From Rhodospirillaceae bacterium UBA1479 (lineage in GTDB: Bacteria > Pseudomonadota > Alphaproteobacteria > Rhodospirillales > Casp-alpha2), in NCBI GenBank assembly GCA_002325375.1, contig DCRZ01000002.1, forward strand, positions 496,001-560,000: a stretch of DNA of 64,000 bases, read 5' to 3'. A model generated the notes under the pieces. It saw nothing but the letters and a program-made list of their open reading frames with translations, had not been told where the DNA came from and ran no database searches. Each line of letters begins with the position of its first letter. Positions within the stretch are counted from its first letter, which is position 1. Below are positions 9,050-17,932 of this stretch, piece by piece. The position numbers were made by a program, and so were the translations under genes.

Positions 9050-10437
9050 CACATAGAATGATGAAGGTTGCGGGCATGCGGGCTTTGGCCGGTGCGGCGG
9101 TGCTGGGCGGGTTGGCGTTTCTCGGCCATCCGGCGGTAGCACAGGAGCCGGCGGCAGCCGCGGCGGTGGACGCCAAGAACTCGGAAGAGACCTACCGCCT
9201 GCTCAACCTGTTCGGCGACGTGTTCGAACGTATCCGCTCGCAATACGTGGATCAGCCCACGGACGAGCAGATGATCGAGGCGGCGATCACCGGCATGCTG
9301 CAGTCCCTGGACCCCCATTCCAGCTACATGAACGCCCGCACCTTCAAGGAAATGCAGGTCAACACGCGCGGCCAGTTCGGCGGCCTGGGCATCCAGGTGA
9401 CCATGGAAAACGGCGTGGTGAAGGTGATTTCGCCCATCGACGATACGCCGGCGGCCCGCGCCGGGGTCAAGCCGGGTGACCTGATCACCCATCTCGACAG
9501 TGAATCAATTCAGGGCCTGACCCTGTCGCAGGCGGTTGAAAAGATGCGCGGCAAGGTCGGCAGCGACATCAAGCTGACCATCTTCCGTGCCGGTCAGGAC
9601 CCCTTCGACGTCACGCTGACCCGGGCGATCATCAAGATCACTTCCGTGCGCTCGCGGATGGAAGGTGACGACATCGGCTATATCCGCATCACCTCGTTCA
9701 GCGAACAGACCAAGCAGGGTCTGGACAAGGCCATCGAGAAGATCAAGAAGGACACCGGCGACAAGCTGAAGGGATACGTCCTTGACCTGCGCAACAACCC
9801 GGGCGGGCTGTTGGATCAGGCGATTGCCGTGTCCGATACGTTCCTGGACAAGGGCGAGATCGTCTCGACCCGGTCACGCGACCCCAACGACACGCAACGC
9901 TTCAACGCGACCAAGGGTGACCTGACGGAAGGCAAGCCGGTCGTGGTGCTGATCAACGGCGGCTCGGCCTCGGCCTCGGAAATCGTCGCCGGCGCGCTGC
10001 AGGATCACCGCCGCGCCGTGCTCATGGGCACGCGCTCGTTCGGCAAGGGATCGGTGCAGACCATCGTGCCGTTGCAGGGCCATCGGGCCATGCGGCTGAC
10101 CACGGCGCGCTACTACACGCCGTCGGGCGACAGCATCCAGGCCAAGGGCATCCACCCGGATATCGAGGTCAAGCCGTCGCGAATCGAAGAGATCGATAGC
10201 CGCCCCGGCCGCCGCGAGGAGAACCTGCGCGGTGCCCTCGACAACGGCGAGCATGAAAAGGATGCCAAGGACACCGTTCCCCAGGCGAAGTCGGACGCCA
10301 AGCCGGAAGCCGGGGAAACGGCGGAAAAAGAGGGAGAAAAGAAGGCCGAGCCGGTTGATTACCAGCTTTTGCGGGCGATCGACCTGTTGCGCGGCGTGGC
10401 CCTGTTCTCCGGTGCGTTGACCTCGTCAACCAATTGA
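9046..10437 (+). CDS. ctpA: Carboxy-terminal processing protease (S41 family, CtpA)
   Basis: Periplasmic serine protease that trims C-termini of envelope proteins or cell-wall enzymes. The 463-residue product has a signal peptide ending near HPAVAQ, an N-terminal helical segment, a PDZ domain (about 95-180; GVVKVISPIDDTPAARAGVKPGD), and the S41 core with the Ser/Lys dyad regions INGGSASASEIVAGAL and GTRSFGKGSVQ. The tail (about 385-440) is charged and low-complexity. It is translationally coupled to the EnvC-like gene (ATGA overlap), in keeping with joint action on peptidoglycan remodelling. Confidence 0.95.
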   Translation: MTHRMMKVAGMRALAGAAVLGGLAFLGHPAVAQEPAAAAAVDAKNSEETYRLLNLFGDVFERIRSQYVDQPTDEQMIEAAITGMLQSLDPHSSYMNARTFKEMQVNTRGQFGGLGIQVTMENGVVKVISPIDDTPAARAGVKPGDLITHLDSESIQGLTLSQAVEKMRGKVGSDIKLTIFRAGQDPFDVTLTRAIIKITSVRSRMEGDDIGYIRITSFSEQTKQGLDKAIEKIKKDTGDKLKGYVLDLRNNPGGLLDQAIAVSDTFLDKGEIVSTRSRDPNDTQRFNATKGDLTEGKPVVVLINGGSASASEIVAGALQDHRRAVLMGTRSFGKGSVQTIVPLQGHRAMRLTTARYYTPSGDSIQAKGIHPDIEVKPSRIEEIDSRPGRREENLRGALDNGEHEKDAKDTVPQAKSDAKPEAGETAEKEGEKKAEPVDYQLLRAIDLLRGVALFSGALTSSTN

Positions 10438-10573
10438 GTACCCTGGATTTATTGGGGTGGACTTAAAAACGGCGGCCAAGCCATGCCGATCATGGCGGCC
10501 GGTCGCGTCTGCCGGACTGATCCACGGAGGACATCCCGTGGCCCAAGCCGGCCTTGAGTGAACGGGTGATCCG

Positions 10574-12028
10574 TTGAAATTGCCGTCGATCAAACTGCCG
10601 TCGATCAAGATGCCGTCGCTGAAACGCAAAAAGCGTGGCGACGATGATGAGGATGACGAAGAGGAATTCGATCTCGACGAAGGCGAGGACGAGGAAGACG
10701 ACGACGACGCCTACGACGATGATGATGATGAGGAAGAGGGAAGTGCCTGGGAGCGCATGGACCCTCAGCGCAAGATTCTCATTATCTCGGCCCTCGCCGG
10801 CGGCCTTCTTCTGACCTCTATCTTCGGCGGGGCTGCCTGGTTCCTGCTGGGGTCGTCCGAACCGAAGCCTGTCGCCGAGCAGCGGCGCCCCGACGGCTCC
10901 ATTGCCATTCCGACCGCACAGGTGTCCGGCGGCGGCCTCACGCCCCCCGCTGAAACCGGCGCCTCCCCGGCCGGCGAAGGCGCCCCTGCTGCGCCCGGCG
11001 CCACAGGTGCCGCCGCGCCGGGCGCGACACCGACGCCTGACCAGGTGGTCGGCGGCATTACCGCATCGCAGCTCGCCCTGCAGAACGAAGGGACGGGCGG
11101 GCTGAGCGTCGCCACCGCGCCCAGCGGCATCGCCCAGGATCCGGATCATGGGCGGGTCATCCCCTTCACCACCGCCGAGGCCTATAAGGGCATCGCCTGG
11201 ATCGAGGGCGTCGAGGCCCTGGCCCGGGTGCCGGACCTGGCCCTGGTGGAAAAGGGTCCTGATGGCCGCGACATGCCCATCGTCGCGCGCAACGGCACCC
11301 GCCCCATGGACGCCTATGCCCGGCCGGTGGCCGATGCGGATGCCAGCATCCCCCAGGTCGCGATCCTGATCCGCGGCATCGGTCTGTCGCGGTCTGCGTC
11401 CATTACCGCCATTAAATCCTTGCCGCCCGAAGTCAGCATGGTGATTTCGCCCTATGCCCGCGACCCCGGCGATTGGGTGATCCGTGCGCGGTTGGCCGGG
11501 CACGAGGTGTTCATGGGCCTGCCCATGGAAAGCGCCAACTTCCCCTTCGAGGACGCCGGCCCGCTTGCGCTGAACACGACCAAGCAGGTCGAGGAGAACA
11601 TGCGGACGCTCAGGACGCTCATGGGGATGGTGCCCGGATACGTCGGGTTTTTGGCGCGCTTCGGGTCCAAGTTCGGCGTCGCCGAGGGGCAGCTCAAGCC
11701 CGTGTTCGAGGAGATCAAGGGGCGCGGTCTGATGTTCGTTGATTCCGGTGAAAGCGGCAGCGGCGCGATGACGCGGATCGCCGCCGAAATGGCCCTGCCC
11801 AAGGCAGTTGTCAATATTCACCTGGACCGGACGCCGACCGAAGGCGAGATCGCATCCAAGCTGCTGCGCCTGGGCGCCCTGGCGCGCAGCCAGTCCGTCG
11901 CCGTGGGGATGGGCGATCCCTATCCCCATACGATCCGCGAGGTGAAGAACTGGCTGGCGGCCCAATCACCGACGAAGTTGCGCCTGGTGCCCGTCAGCGC
12001 CGTCGCCGACCGTCAGATCATCCAATAG
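10574..12028 (+). CDS. Divergent polysaccharide deacetylase family membrane protein
   Basis: Belongs to the divergent polysaccharide deacetylase group (Pfam PF04748), often found beside envC/ctpA; its substrate is not established. Visible layout in 484 residues: a repeated basic start (KLPSIK twice, then KMPSLKRKK), an acidic Asp/Glu tract (about residues 22-57), one membrane helix (about 70-92), an Ala/Pro/Gly linker (about 100-160), then the deacetylase-like domain (VAILIRGIGLSRSASITAIKSLP ... through SGAMTRIAAEM) to the end. Translation appears to start at a TTG (10574); an internal ATG at 10610 is possible. The N-terminus should be cytoplasmic and the domain periplasmic. Confidence 0.82.
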   Translation: MKLPSIKLPSIKMPSLKRKKRGDDDEDDEEEFDLDEGEDEEDDDDAYDDDDDEEEGSAWERMDPQRKILIISALAGGLLLTSIFGGAAWFLLGSSEPKPVAEQRRPDGSIAIPTAQVSGGGLTPPAETGASPAGEGAPAAPGATGAAAPGATPTPDQVVGGITASQLALQNEGTGGLSVATAPSGIAQDPDHGRVIPFTTAEAYKGIAWIEGVEALARVPDLALVEKGPDGRDMPIVARNGTRPMDAYARPVADADASIPQVAILIRGIGLSRSASITAIKSLPPEVSMVISPYARDPGDWVIRARLAGHEVFMGLPMESANFPFEDAGPLALNTTKQVEENMRTLRTLMGMVPGYVGFLARFGSKFGVAEGQLKPVFEEIKGRGLMFVDSGESGSGAMTRIAAEMALPKAVVNIHLDRTPTEGEIASKLLRLGALARSQSVAVGMGDPYPHTIREVKNWLAAQSPTKLRLVPVSAVADRQIIQ

Positions 12029-12071
12029 CCTGAAACCCCTGGGGCCCCTATTCAACCGGTGACGATATCCC

Positions 12072-12587
12072 ATGACCGATCCTAATGACGACCCGCGCCC
12101 GTATCGGCTTGGTGTCGGTGTCCTGTTGCTGAACGGCGCCAGCCGTGTCTGGCTCGGCGAGCGCATCCGCCGCACCGGTCAGCAGATGGATTATCCCTGG
12201 CAACTGCCCCAAGGCGGCCTGGACGAAGGCGAGGACCCACGCGATGCCGTGTTCCGCGAACTGGAAGAGGAAACCGGCACGGCCAAGGCGGAGATCATCG
12301 CCGAAACGCCGGACTGGCTGACCTACGACCTGCCTTTGGACGTCCGCGACCGGGTCTGGAAGGGTCGGTTTCGCGGTCAACGTCAGAAATGGTATGCGCT
12401 GCGTTTTTTGGGGGAGGATCGGGATTTCGACCTGAACACCCACCACAAACCGGAATTTTCCCAGTGGCGCTGGGCGCCCATGTCCGACCTGCCGGCCCTG
12501 GTGGTGCCGTTCAAGCGCAGTCTCTACCACGATCTGTTGGATGCCTTCGGGCATCTCGACGGTGACGTTGGACCCAACCGCCGATGA
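12072..12587 (+). CDS. rppH: RNA pyrophosphohydrolase (Nudix)
   Basis: Removes pyrophosphate from the 5' end of mRNAs, starting RNase E-dependent decay. The 171-residue protein starts its Nudix fold with YRLGVGVLLLN and has a full Nudix box from G48 to T70 (metal-binding REL-EE-EET core, E63/E66/E67), preceded by WQLPQGG as in RppH. A later KWYALRFLG and FSQWRWAPMSDLP also match RppH. It follows the envC-ctpA-deacetylase block as in other Alphaproteobacteria; its stop overlaps the next start. Confidence 0.94.
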   Translation: MTDPNDDPRPYRLGVGVLLLNGASRVWLGERIRRTGQQMDYPWQLPQGGLDEGEDPRDAVFRELEEETGTAKAEIIAETPDWLTYDLPLDVRDRVWKGRFRGQRQKWYALRFLGEDRDFDLNTHHKPEFSQWRWAPMSDLPALVVPFKRSLYHDLLDAFGHLDGDVGPNRR

Positions 12588-13561
12588 TGTACGTGGAACT
12601 TCTGGGCGGGCTCATCATCCTGATGGTTGCGGCCGAGGTCATGATCCGGGGAGCCGTCGGCCTGGCCCGCCTGTTCGGCCTGTCGCCGCTCCTGATCGGG
12701 ATGACCGTGGTGGCGCTGGGAACCTCGGCGCCGGAATTGGTGGTCTCGCTGGATGCGGCGCTGACCGGTAATGCGGGGATCGCCACGGGCAACATCGTCG
12801 GCTCCAACATCGCCAACGTGCTTCTGATCGTCGGCGCGGCGGCGGTGATTTCCCCCATGGCGCGGCGCGGCGATCGGCTTTACCGCGACGGTGCGTTGCT
12901 GGTTCTGTGTACGGCGCTGTTCATCATGCTGTGCTGGGGCGAAACGCTGGATGTGGCTCATGGAGTTCTGCTGCTGATTATCTTCCTGGGTTTCATGGGC
13001 AGCGCCTATTGGCGCGACATCAACAATCCCAAGGCATCGGCCGAGCGCGTCGGCGAGGTCGAGGAGATCGGCGCCGTTCCCCGCAAATCCTGGATCGCCT
13101 GGGCAGCGACCCTGGGTGGTCTGGCCGGGATCGCCGTCGGTGCCGACCTGATGGTCGGCGGCGGGGTTGCGATCGCGCGCTCCTTCGGCCTGGGTGAAGA
13201 GGTCATCGGCCTGACCCTGATCGCCATCGGCACCTCTCTGCCGGAACTGGCGGCATCGGCGGTCGCGGCCCGGCGCGGCCATGCCGATGTGGCCATCGGC
13301 AACGTCGTCGGATCCAACATGTTCAACATGCTGGGCATCGCGGGCGTCGTCTCCATGGCCGCCCCCCTGCCGGTGCCGTCGTCGATGCTTGCCTTTGATT
13401 TGTGGGTCATGCTGGGGGCGGCGGTCCTGATCGTGCCGGCGATGATCGGCTGGACCGGTGTGTCCAGGGCGGGCGGCGTGGCGCTTCTCGTGCTCTACGG
13501 CGGCTACTTGGCGGCCCAAGTCGTGGGCCTGCCGACAACCGTCGCCGGCATGCTATTCTGA
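12584..13561 (+). CDS. Calcium/sodium antiporter (CaCA family, YrbG-like)
   Basis: Inner-membrane cation/Ca exchanger. The 325-residue, ten-helix protein shows the two inverted alpha repeats that define the family: GTSAPELVVSLDAALTGN followed by GNIVGSNIANVLLI in the first half, and GTSLPELAASAVAARRGH followed by GNVVGSNMFNMLGI in the second. Glu of GTS-PEL and Asn of GSN are the expected ion ligands. Two adjacent ATGs (12584, 12587) overlap the rppH stop. Confidence 0.9.
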   Translation: MMYVELLGGLIILMVAAEVMIRGAVGLARLFGLSPLLIGMTVVALGTSAPELVVSLDAALTGNAGIATGNIVGSNIANVLLIVGAAAVISPMARRGDRLYRDGALLVLCTALFIMLCWGETLDVAHGVLLLIIFLGFMGSAYWRDINNPKASAERVGEVEEIGAVPRKSWIAWAATLGGLAGIAVGADLMVGGGVAIARSFGLGEEVIGLTLIAIGTSLPELAASAVAARRGHADVAIGNVVGSNMFNMLGIAGVVSMAAPLPVPSSMLAFDLWVMLGAAVLIVPAMIGWTGVSRAGGVALLVLYGGYLAAQVVGLPTTVAGMLF

Positions 13562-13568
13562 GGCGGCG

Positions 13569-14345
13569 ATGACCGAGAACGATCCCGCCGCCCTTCCTGA
13601 AACCGCCCTGATCACCGGGGCGGCGCACCGCATCGGCCGCGCCATGGCGCTGGACCTGGCCGATGCCGGTTGGCGCGTTGCCGTGCATTACAACGGCTCG
13701 CGTACCGCGGCAGAGGCCCTTGTCGCCGAGATCACAGCCAAGGGCGGGCGCGCGGCGGCGGTTCGGGCCGATCTTGCGGACGAGGATGCCACGGGCAACC
13801 TGATCCCCGCCGCCATCGCCGCCCTGGGGCCGGTGACCCTGCTGGTCAATAACGCGTCCCTGTTCGAACTGGACATGCCGGACACGGTGACCCGGGATAG
13901 CTGGGACGCCCATATGGAGATCAACCTGCGCGCGCCCTTCGTGCTGACCCAGGCCTTCGCCGGGCACCTGCCGGACGGGGCCGTGGGCAACGTGGTCAAC
14001 ATTGTCGATCAGCGGGTCATGAACCTGCGCGGTGATTTCACGTCCTATACGCTGTCCAAATACGGGCTGTGGGGCCTGACCCAGATGCTGGCGCGGGCCC
14101 TTTCCCCGCAGATCCGGGTCAACGCCATCGGCCCTGGCCCGACCCTGCCGAGCCCCCGTCAGACCGACGATCAGTTCGCCGCGCAATGGCAGGCGACGCC
14201 GCTTGGGCGACCGGTCGATCTGCGGGATATTTGCCGCGCCCTGCGCTTCATCCTTGACGCGCCGGCCTTTACAGGCCAAATCATCGCCCTGGACAGCGGT
14301 CAGCACATGGGGGCCGCCTGGGACAATGCGCCCGCGCCCGAATAG
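13569..14345 (+). CDS. SDR oxidoreductase, FolM/pteridine-reductase-like
   Basis: NAD(P)H-dependent short-chain dehydrogenase, 258 aa. The nucleotide-binding loop reads TGAAHRIGRAMA; the Arg in place of the usual Gly (RIG rather than GIG) is typical of pteridine reductases and FolM dihydromonapterin reductase. LVNNAS and the catalytic YTLSK (SYTLSKYGL) are present. It lies 30 bases before folB, so a role in pterin reduction is a reasonable inference from sequence plus context. ATG 13569 is 7 bases after the exchanger stop and has AGGCGG upstream. Confidence 0.8.
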   Translation: MTENDPAALPETALITGAAHRIGRAMALDLADAGWRVAVHYNGSRTAAEALVAEITAKGGRAAAVRADLADEDATGNLIPAAIAALGPVTLLVNNASLFELDMPDTVTRDSWDAHMEINLRAPFVLTQAFAGHLPDGAVGNVVNIVDQRVMNLRGDFTSYTLSKYGLWGLTQMLARALSPQIRVNAIGPGPTLPSPRQTDDQFAAQWQATPLGRPVDLRDICRALRFILDAPAFTGQIIALDSGQHMGAAWDNAPAPE

Positions 14346-14375
14346 GGCGGGCCGGCCAAACCAACCGGGGAACGG

Positions 14376-14795
14376 ATGACCGTCGACCAATACAAGGTTT
14401 CGGACACGGCCAAGATCGCCGATGCGCGGTCGCTGATCCGCCATGTCTTCGTGCGTAATTTGGTGCTGATGGCCAACGTCGGCATCCACTCCTTCGAGAA
14501 GACGGGGACCCAGCGCATCCGCCTGAATGTCGACCTGGCCGTGCGCGAGACGGAACAACCGCCCGCCGACGAGATCAACCAGGTGGTCTGCTACGAAGAG
14601 ATCACGGACGGTATCAAGGGCATCGTCGGGCGCGGTCACGTCAATCTGGTCGAGACCCTGGCCGAAGACATCGCGGCCATGTGCCTGGAAGATCCCCGGG
14701 TCCGCTCGGCCCGGGTGCGTGTCGAGAAACTGGACATTTTCGAAAACGCGGAGAGCGTCGGCGTCGAGATCGAGCGCTTCAACTCCCGGGCCTGA
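14376..14795 (+). CDS. folB: Dihydroneopterin aldolase
   Basis: Retro-aldol cleavage of dihydroneopterin in folate synthesis. The 139-residue product aligns with FolB from about residue 21 (HVFVRNLVLMANVGIHSFEKTGTQRIRLNVDLAV), with the conserved NQVVCYEEI segment (substrate Tyr), NLVETLAEDIA and the C-terminal RVRVEKLDIFENAESVGVEIER carrying the catalytic Lys. An N-terminal extension of about 20 residues precedes the core. It follows a FolM-like SDR; other folate genes are not in the window. A 385-base gene-free stretch follows. Confidence 0.93.
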   Translation: MTVDQYKVSDTAKIADARSLIRHVFVRNLVLMANVGIHSFEKTGTQRIRLNVDLAVRETEQPPADEINQVVCYEEITDGIKGIVGRGHVNLVETLAEDIAAMCLEDPRVRSARVRVEKLDIFENAESVGVEIERFNSRA

Positions 14796-15180
14796 CAGCT
14801 ATCTGAAAGCCTTCCTCTAAGTGCTTGAAATCGCGGCTTTGTGACAGACTCCCATGGGAGTTGTGCACAGGCGCTCCCGCCGTTTCATATTTGTGTCCAG
14901 CCTGTTTCCGAAAATTTTCAATACCTTGGCCGCCCCTATTGGGGTGATGTTTTCCATTATATTTCAATAACTTACAGTCATGCCCAAATATTAGGCAAAG
15001 CGGAGGAATCCCGGGATTTTCCGGCTCCGGGCCTGTGCGGGCGGGTTTTTCAACAGGTTTATCCACAAGAGTCGTGGATAGTTGTCCGTCGCGAATTTGA
15101 TCGGTCGGATATATCTTTCGACATAGTATTGATTCACTTCAGGTTTCTTGCCTGAAGGGCGGTTCAAACGAGGATCCTCG
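14796..15180. other. AT-rich intergenic region with DnaA box and palindromes
   Basis: A 385-base stretch without a credible gene, clearly richer in A/T than its surroundings. It holds a perfect DnaA box TTATCCACA (15059-15067), flanked by TTTTCAACA just upstream and CGTGGATAG (reverse CTATCCACG) just downstream, both one or two bases off consensus. It also holds two perfect palindromes, ACTCCCATGGGAGT (14848-14861) and AATCCCGGGATT (15007-15018), a CCCC-TATT-GGGG hairpin (14933-14944), and an inverted repeat CTTCAGG/CCTGAAG (15137-15157) just before uvrC. The tract around 14905-14995 is rich in A/T runs. Function is unknown. Confidence 0.5.
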
Positions 15181-17124
15181 GTGACGGTGGGCAAACAAAA
15201 TCACGACGACGGAACGGCGGACACGGACATGCCGGCGGCTTCGATCACCCGGGGGGCGGAGGTCATCGCCCGCCATCTGAAGACCCTGCCCAATACGCCC
15301 GGGGTCTATCGCATGATCGCCGTCGACGGCACCGTGCTCTACGTCGGCAAGGCGAAGGATTTGAAAAAGCGGGTCGCGGCCTATACGGCGCCGGAACGCC
15401 AGCCGACCCGCATCCGCCGCATGATCGCGTTGACCACGGACATGGAGTTCGTGACCACGGCGACCGAGGCGGAGGCCCTGCTGCTTGAATCCAACCTGAT
15501 CAAGCGCTACGCGCCGCGCTACAACATCCTTTTGCGCGACGACAAATCCTTCCCCTACATCCTGGTCACCGGCGACCACGACTATCCCCAGGTGGTGAAA
15601 TACCGGGGGGCGAAATCACGGCCGGGCGACTACTTCGGGCCATTCGCTTCCGTTTGGGCGGTCAATGATGCGCTCAACGTGCTGCAACGGGCGTTCCTGC
15701 TGCGCTCGTGCTCGGACAACGTCTTTTCCGGACGCACCAGGCCCTGCCTGCTGTATCAGATCAAGCGTTGTTCGGCGCCCTGCGTCGGGCGCATTTCCAA
15801 GGACGACTACGCCGATCTTGTCGGTCAGGCGCGGGATTTCCTGACCGGCGGATCCAGGGCCGTGCAGGCCAACCTGTCCAAGCGCATGCAGGCGGCGTCG
15901 GACGCGCTGGAATTCGAATTGGCGGCCCAGTACCGCGACCGCATCCAGGCCATGACCCGCATTCAGGCCCATCAGGATATCAATCTTCGTACCGTCGGCG
16001 ACGCCGACGTGATCGCCGCCCACCGCCAGAGCGGGCAGACCTGCGTGCAGGTGTTCTTCTTCCGCACGGGCGCCAATTTCGGCAATCGGGCCTATTTCCC
16101 CAGCCACGGCCCCGACGACGACATGGGTGAGGTGCTGGAAGCCTTCCTGGGTCAGTTCTATGCCCGCGCACAACCGCCGAAGACGGTGATCCTCAGCCAT
16201 GCCCTGCCCAACCGGACCCTGGTCGAGGACGCGCTTTCCGTGCGCGCCGAGCGGCGGGTGCAGATCACGGTCCCGACCCGGGGTGACAAACGCAAGGTGG
16301 TCGACCATGCGCAGAACAACGCGAAAGAGGCATTGTCGCGCCGCCAGTCGGAAAGTGCCACGCAGCGCAAGCTTTTGGACGGGCTGGCCGATGTCCTGGG
16401 GCTGGAGGCCGCGCCTGATCGCATCGAAGTCTATGACAACAGCCATGTCGGCGGCACCAAGGCCGTGGGCGGCATGATCGTGGCCGGCCCGGACGGGTTC
16501 GAAAAGGGCGCCTACCGCAAGTTCAACATCAAGGGGGCGGCCAATGTGCCGGACGCCGACGGCAAGACGGGTGAAGGGTTCGCCCCCGGCGACGATTACG
16601 CGATGATGCGCGAGGTCCTGACCCGGCGGTTTTCCCGGGCGCTCAAGGAAGACCCCGAACGCGCCGAGGGCCAATGGCCCGACCTGATCCTGATCGACGG
16701 CGGCAAGGGGCAGCTTGGCATCGCCATGGAGGTTTTTCAGGATCTGGGAATCGAGGACGTGGCCCTGGCGGCCATTGCCAAGGGCCCGGACCGCAATGCC
16801 GGGCGCGAGCACATCTTCATGCCCGACGGGCGCGAACTGTTGCTGAAACCCCAGGACCCGGTGCTGTATTTCCTGCAGCGCCTGCGGGACGAGGCCCACC
16901 GCTTCGCCATCGGTGCCCACCGCGGCCGCCGGGCCAAGGCGATCCAAACCTCACGCCTGGATGATGTGCCGGGTATCGGTGCGCAGCGCAAACGCGCGCT
17001 GTTGCATCATTTCGGCCATGCCAAGGCGGTGGAGGAGGCGCGGCCCGAGGATATCGCCGCCGTCGATGGCATTTCCAAGTCGATGGCGCGTAAAATCTAT
17101 GACTGGTTTCATCCCGACGACTGA
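15181..17124 (+). CDS. uvrC: Excinuclease ABC subunit C
   Basis: Makes both incisions around UvrB-bound DNA lesions. The 647-residue protein has the GIY-YIG nuclease domain at the N-terminus (PGVYRMIAVDGTVLYVGKAKDLKKRV), the Cys motif region (CSDNVFSGRTRPCLLYQIKRCSAPC), a UVR motif, the RNase H-like C-terminal nuclease (RIEVYDNSHVGGTKAVGGMIV) and tandem HhH repeats at the end (DDVPGIGAQRKRALLHHFG). GTG 15181 is chosen because AGGA lies six bases upstream; a TTG at 15148 and an ATG at 15229 are alternatives. It is followed by pgsA, the usual neighbour in Alphaproteobacteria. Confidence 0.96.
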   Translation: MTVGKQNHDDGTADTDMPAASITRGAEVIARHLKTLPNTPGVYRMIAVDGTVLYVGKAKDLKKRVAAYTAPERQPTRIRRMIALTTDMEFVTTATEAEALLLESNLIKRYAPRYNILLRDDKSFPYILVTGDHDYPQVVKYRGAKSRPGDYFGPFASVWAVNDALNVLQRAFLLRSCSDNVFSGRTRPCLLYQIKRCSAPCVGRISKDDYADLVGQARDFLTGGSRAVQANLSKRMQAASDALEFELAAQYRDRIQAMTRIQAHQDINLRTVGDADVIAAHRQSGQTCVQVFFFRTGANFGNRAYFPSHGPDDDMGEVLEAFLGQFYARAQPPKTVILSHALPNRTLVEDALSVRAERRVQITVPTRGDKRKVVDHAQNNAKEALSRRQSESATQRKLLDGLADVLGLEAAPDRIEVYDNSHVGGTKAVGGMIVAGPDGFEKGAYRKFNIKGAANVPDADGKTGEGFAPGDDYAMMREVLTRRFSRALKEDPERAEGQWPDLILIDGGKGQLGIAMEVFQDLGIEDVALAAIAKGPDRNAGREHIFMPDGRELLLKPQDPVLYFLQRLRDEAHRFAIGAHRGRRAKAIQTSRLDDVPGIGAQRKRALLHHFGHAKAVEEARPEDIAAVDGISKSMARKIYDWFHPDD

Positions 17125-17217
17125 TGTGGTTGAATGCGCCTCGCCGGTCGTCGTCCGCATTGGGGTGGGATGATCGGTGCGGGGGCGGTGGCGCCGTATG
17201 GAATTCAGCGCCTCGCG

Positions 17218-17847
17218 ATGGAGACGTTCTTGCTGACCCAATTACCCAATCTGTTGACCTTGTCACGCATCGCCGCCATTCCGGTGGTGGTTTGTCTGAT
17301 GCTGTTTATCGAGGCCCCCTTGGGCAATTGGCTGGCCTTTTCCGTCTATTGCTATGCCTCCATCACCGATTTCTTCGACGGCTATCTGGCCCGCGCCTGG
17401 GACTTGCAGTCGTCCCTGGGCCGGTTTCTCGATCCCATCGCCGATAAGCTGCTGATTTCTGCGCTTCTGTTGGCGCTGGTCGGGGTCGATCGCTTCGATG
17501 GCATCCATATCCTGCCGGCGGCGGTCATCCTGTGCCGTGAAATCCTGGTTTCGGGCCTGCGCGAATTTCTGGCCTCGGCCCGGGTCGGCCTGCCTGTCTC
17601 GACCCTGGCGAAATGGAAAACCACGGTGCAGATCCTGGCCCTGGGGTTCCTCATCGTCGGTCCGGCGGGCCCCGATTTCGGGCCGCTTTCGACGACCGAG
17701 GTGGGCGTTTACGGCCTGTGGATCGCAGCCCTTTTGACGCTGGTTACCGGGTTCGACTATCTGATCGCGGGACTGCGCCATATCCGCCGCGCCGATAGTG
17801 CCCCGCCAGCCGCGTCGGGCGGCACGCAAGGCGCTGAAAACCGTTGA
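17218..17847 (+). CDS. pgsA: CDP-diacylglycerol-glycerol-3-phosphate 3-phosphatidyltransferase
   Basis: Integral membrane enzyme making phosphatidylglycerophosphate, the committed step to PG and cardiolipin. The CDP-alcohol phosphotransferase motif (D-x2-D-G-x2-A-R-x8-G-x3-D-x3-D) is complete at residues 51-73, starting DFFDGYLAR. The protein starts METFLLTQLPNLLTLSRI, close to the family N-terminus, so I prefer ATG 17218 (209 aa). The frame is open to 17134 and an in-frame ATG at 17170 has a G-rich region before it, so the start is not certain. Confidence 0.93.
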   Translation: METFLLTQLPNLLTLSRIAAIPVVVCLMLFIEAPLGNWLAFSVYCYASITDFFDGYLARAWDLQSSLGRFLDPIADKLLISALLLALVGVDRFDGIHILPAAVILCREILVSGLREFLASARVGLPVSTLAKWKTTVQILALGFLIVGPAGPDFGPLSTTEVGVYGLWIAALLTLVTGFDYLIAGLRHIRRADSAPPAASGGTQGAENR

Positions 17848-17932
17848 ATTTTGTGTCATTCTAACCAATATCAACGGCCTTCCGGTGGCGCTCGGCCCGG
17901 CAGGCAGGAAACATCCAAGGGGAAATGGCGGC

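Noticed and set aside
14841..15155. 104-residue frame in the folB-uvrC gap
   Set aside because: No ribosome-binding site, no recognisable pattern, and it runs over the DnaA box and palindromes; better read as non-coding.
14796..15180. Chromosome replication origin
   Set aside because: Not claimed as such: only one perfect DnaA box, same-direction neighbours and no origin-associated genes. Kept as a finding for testing.
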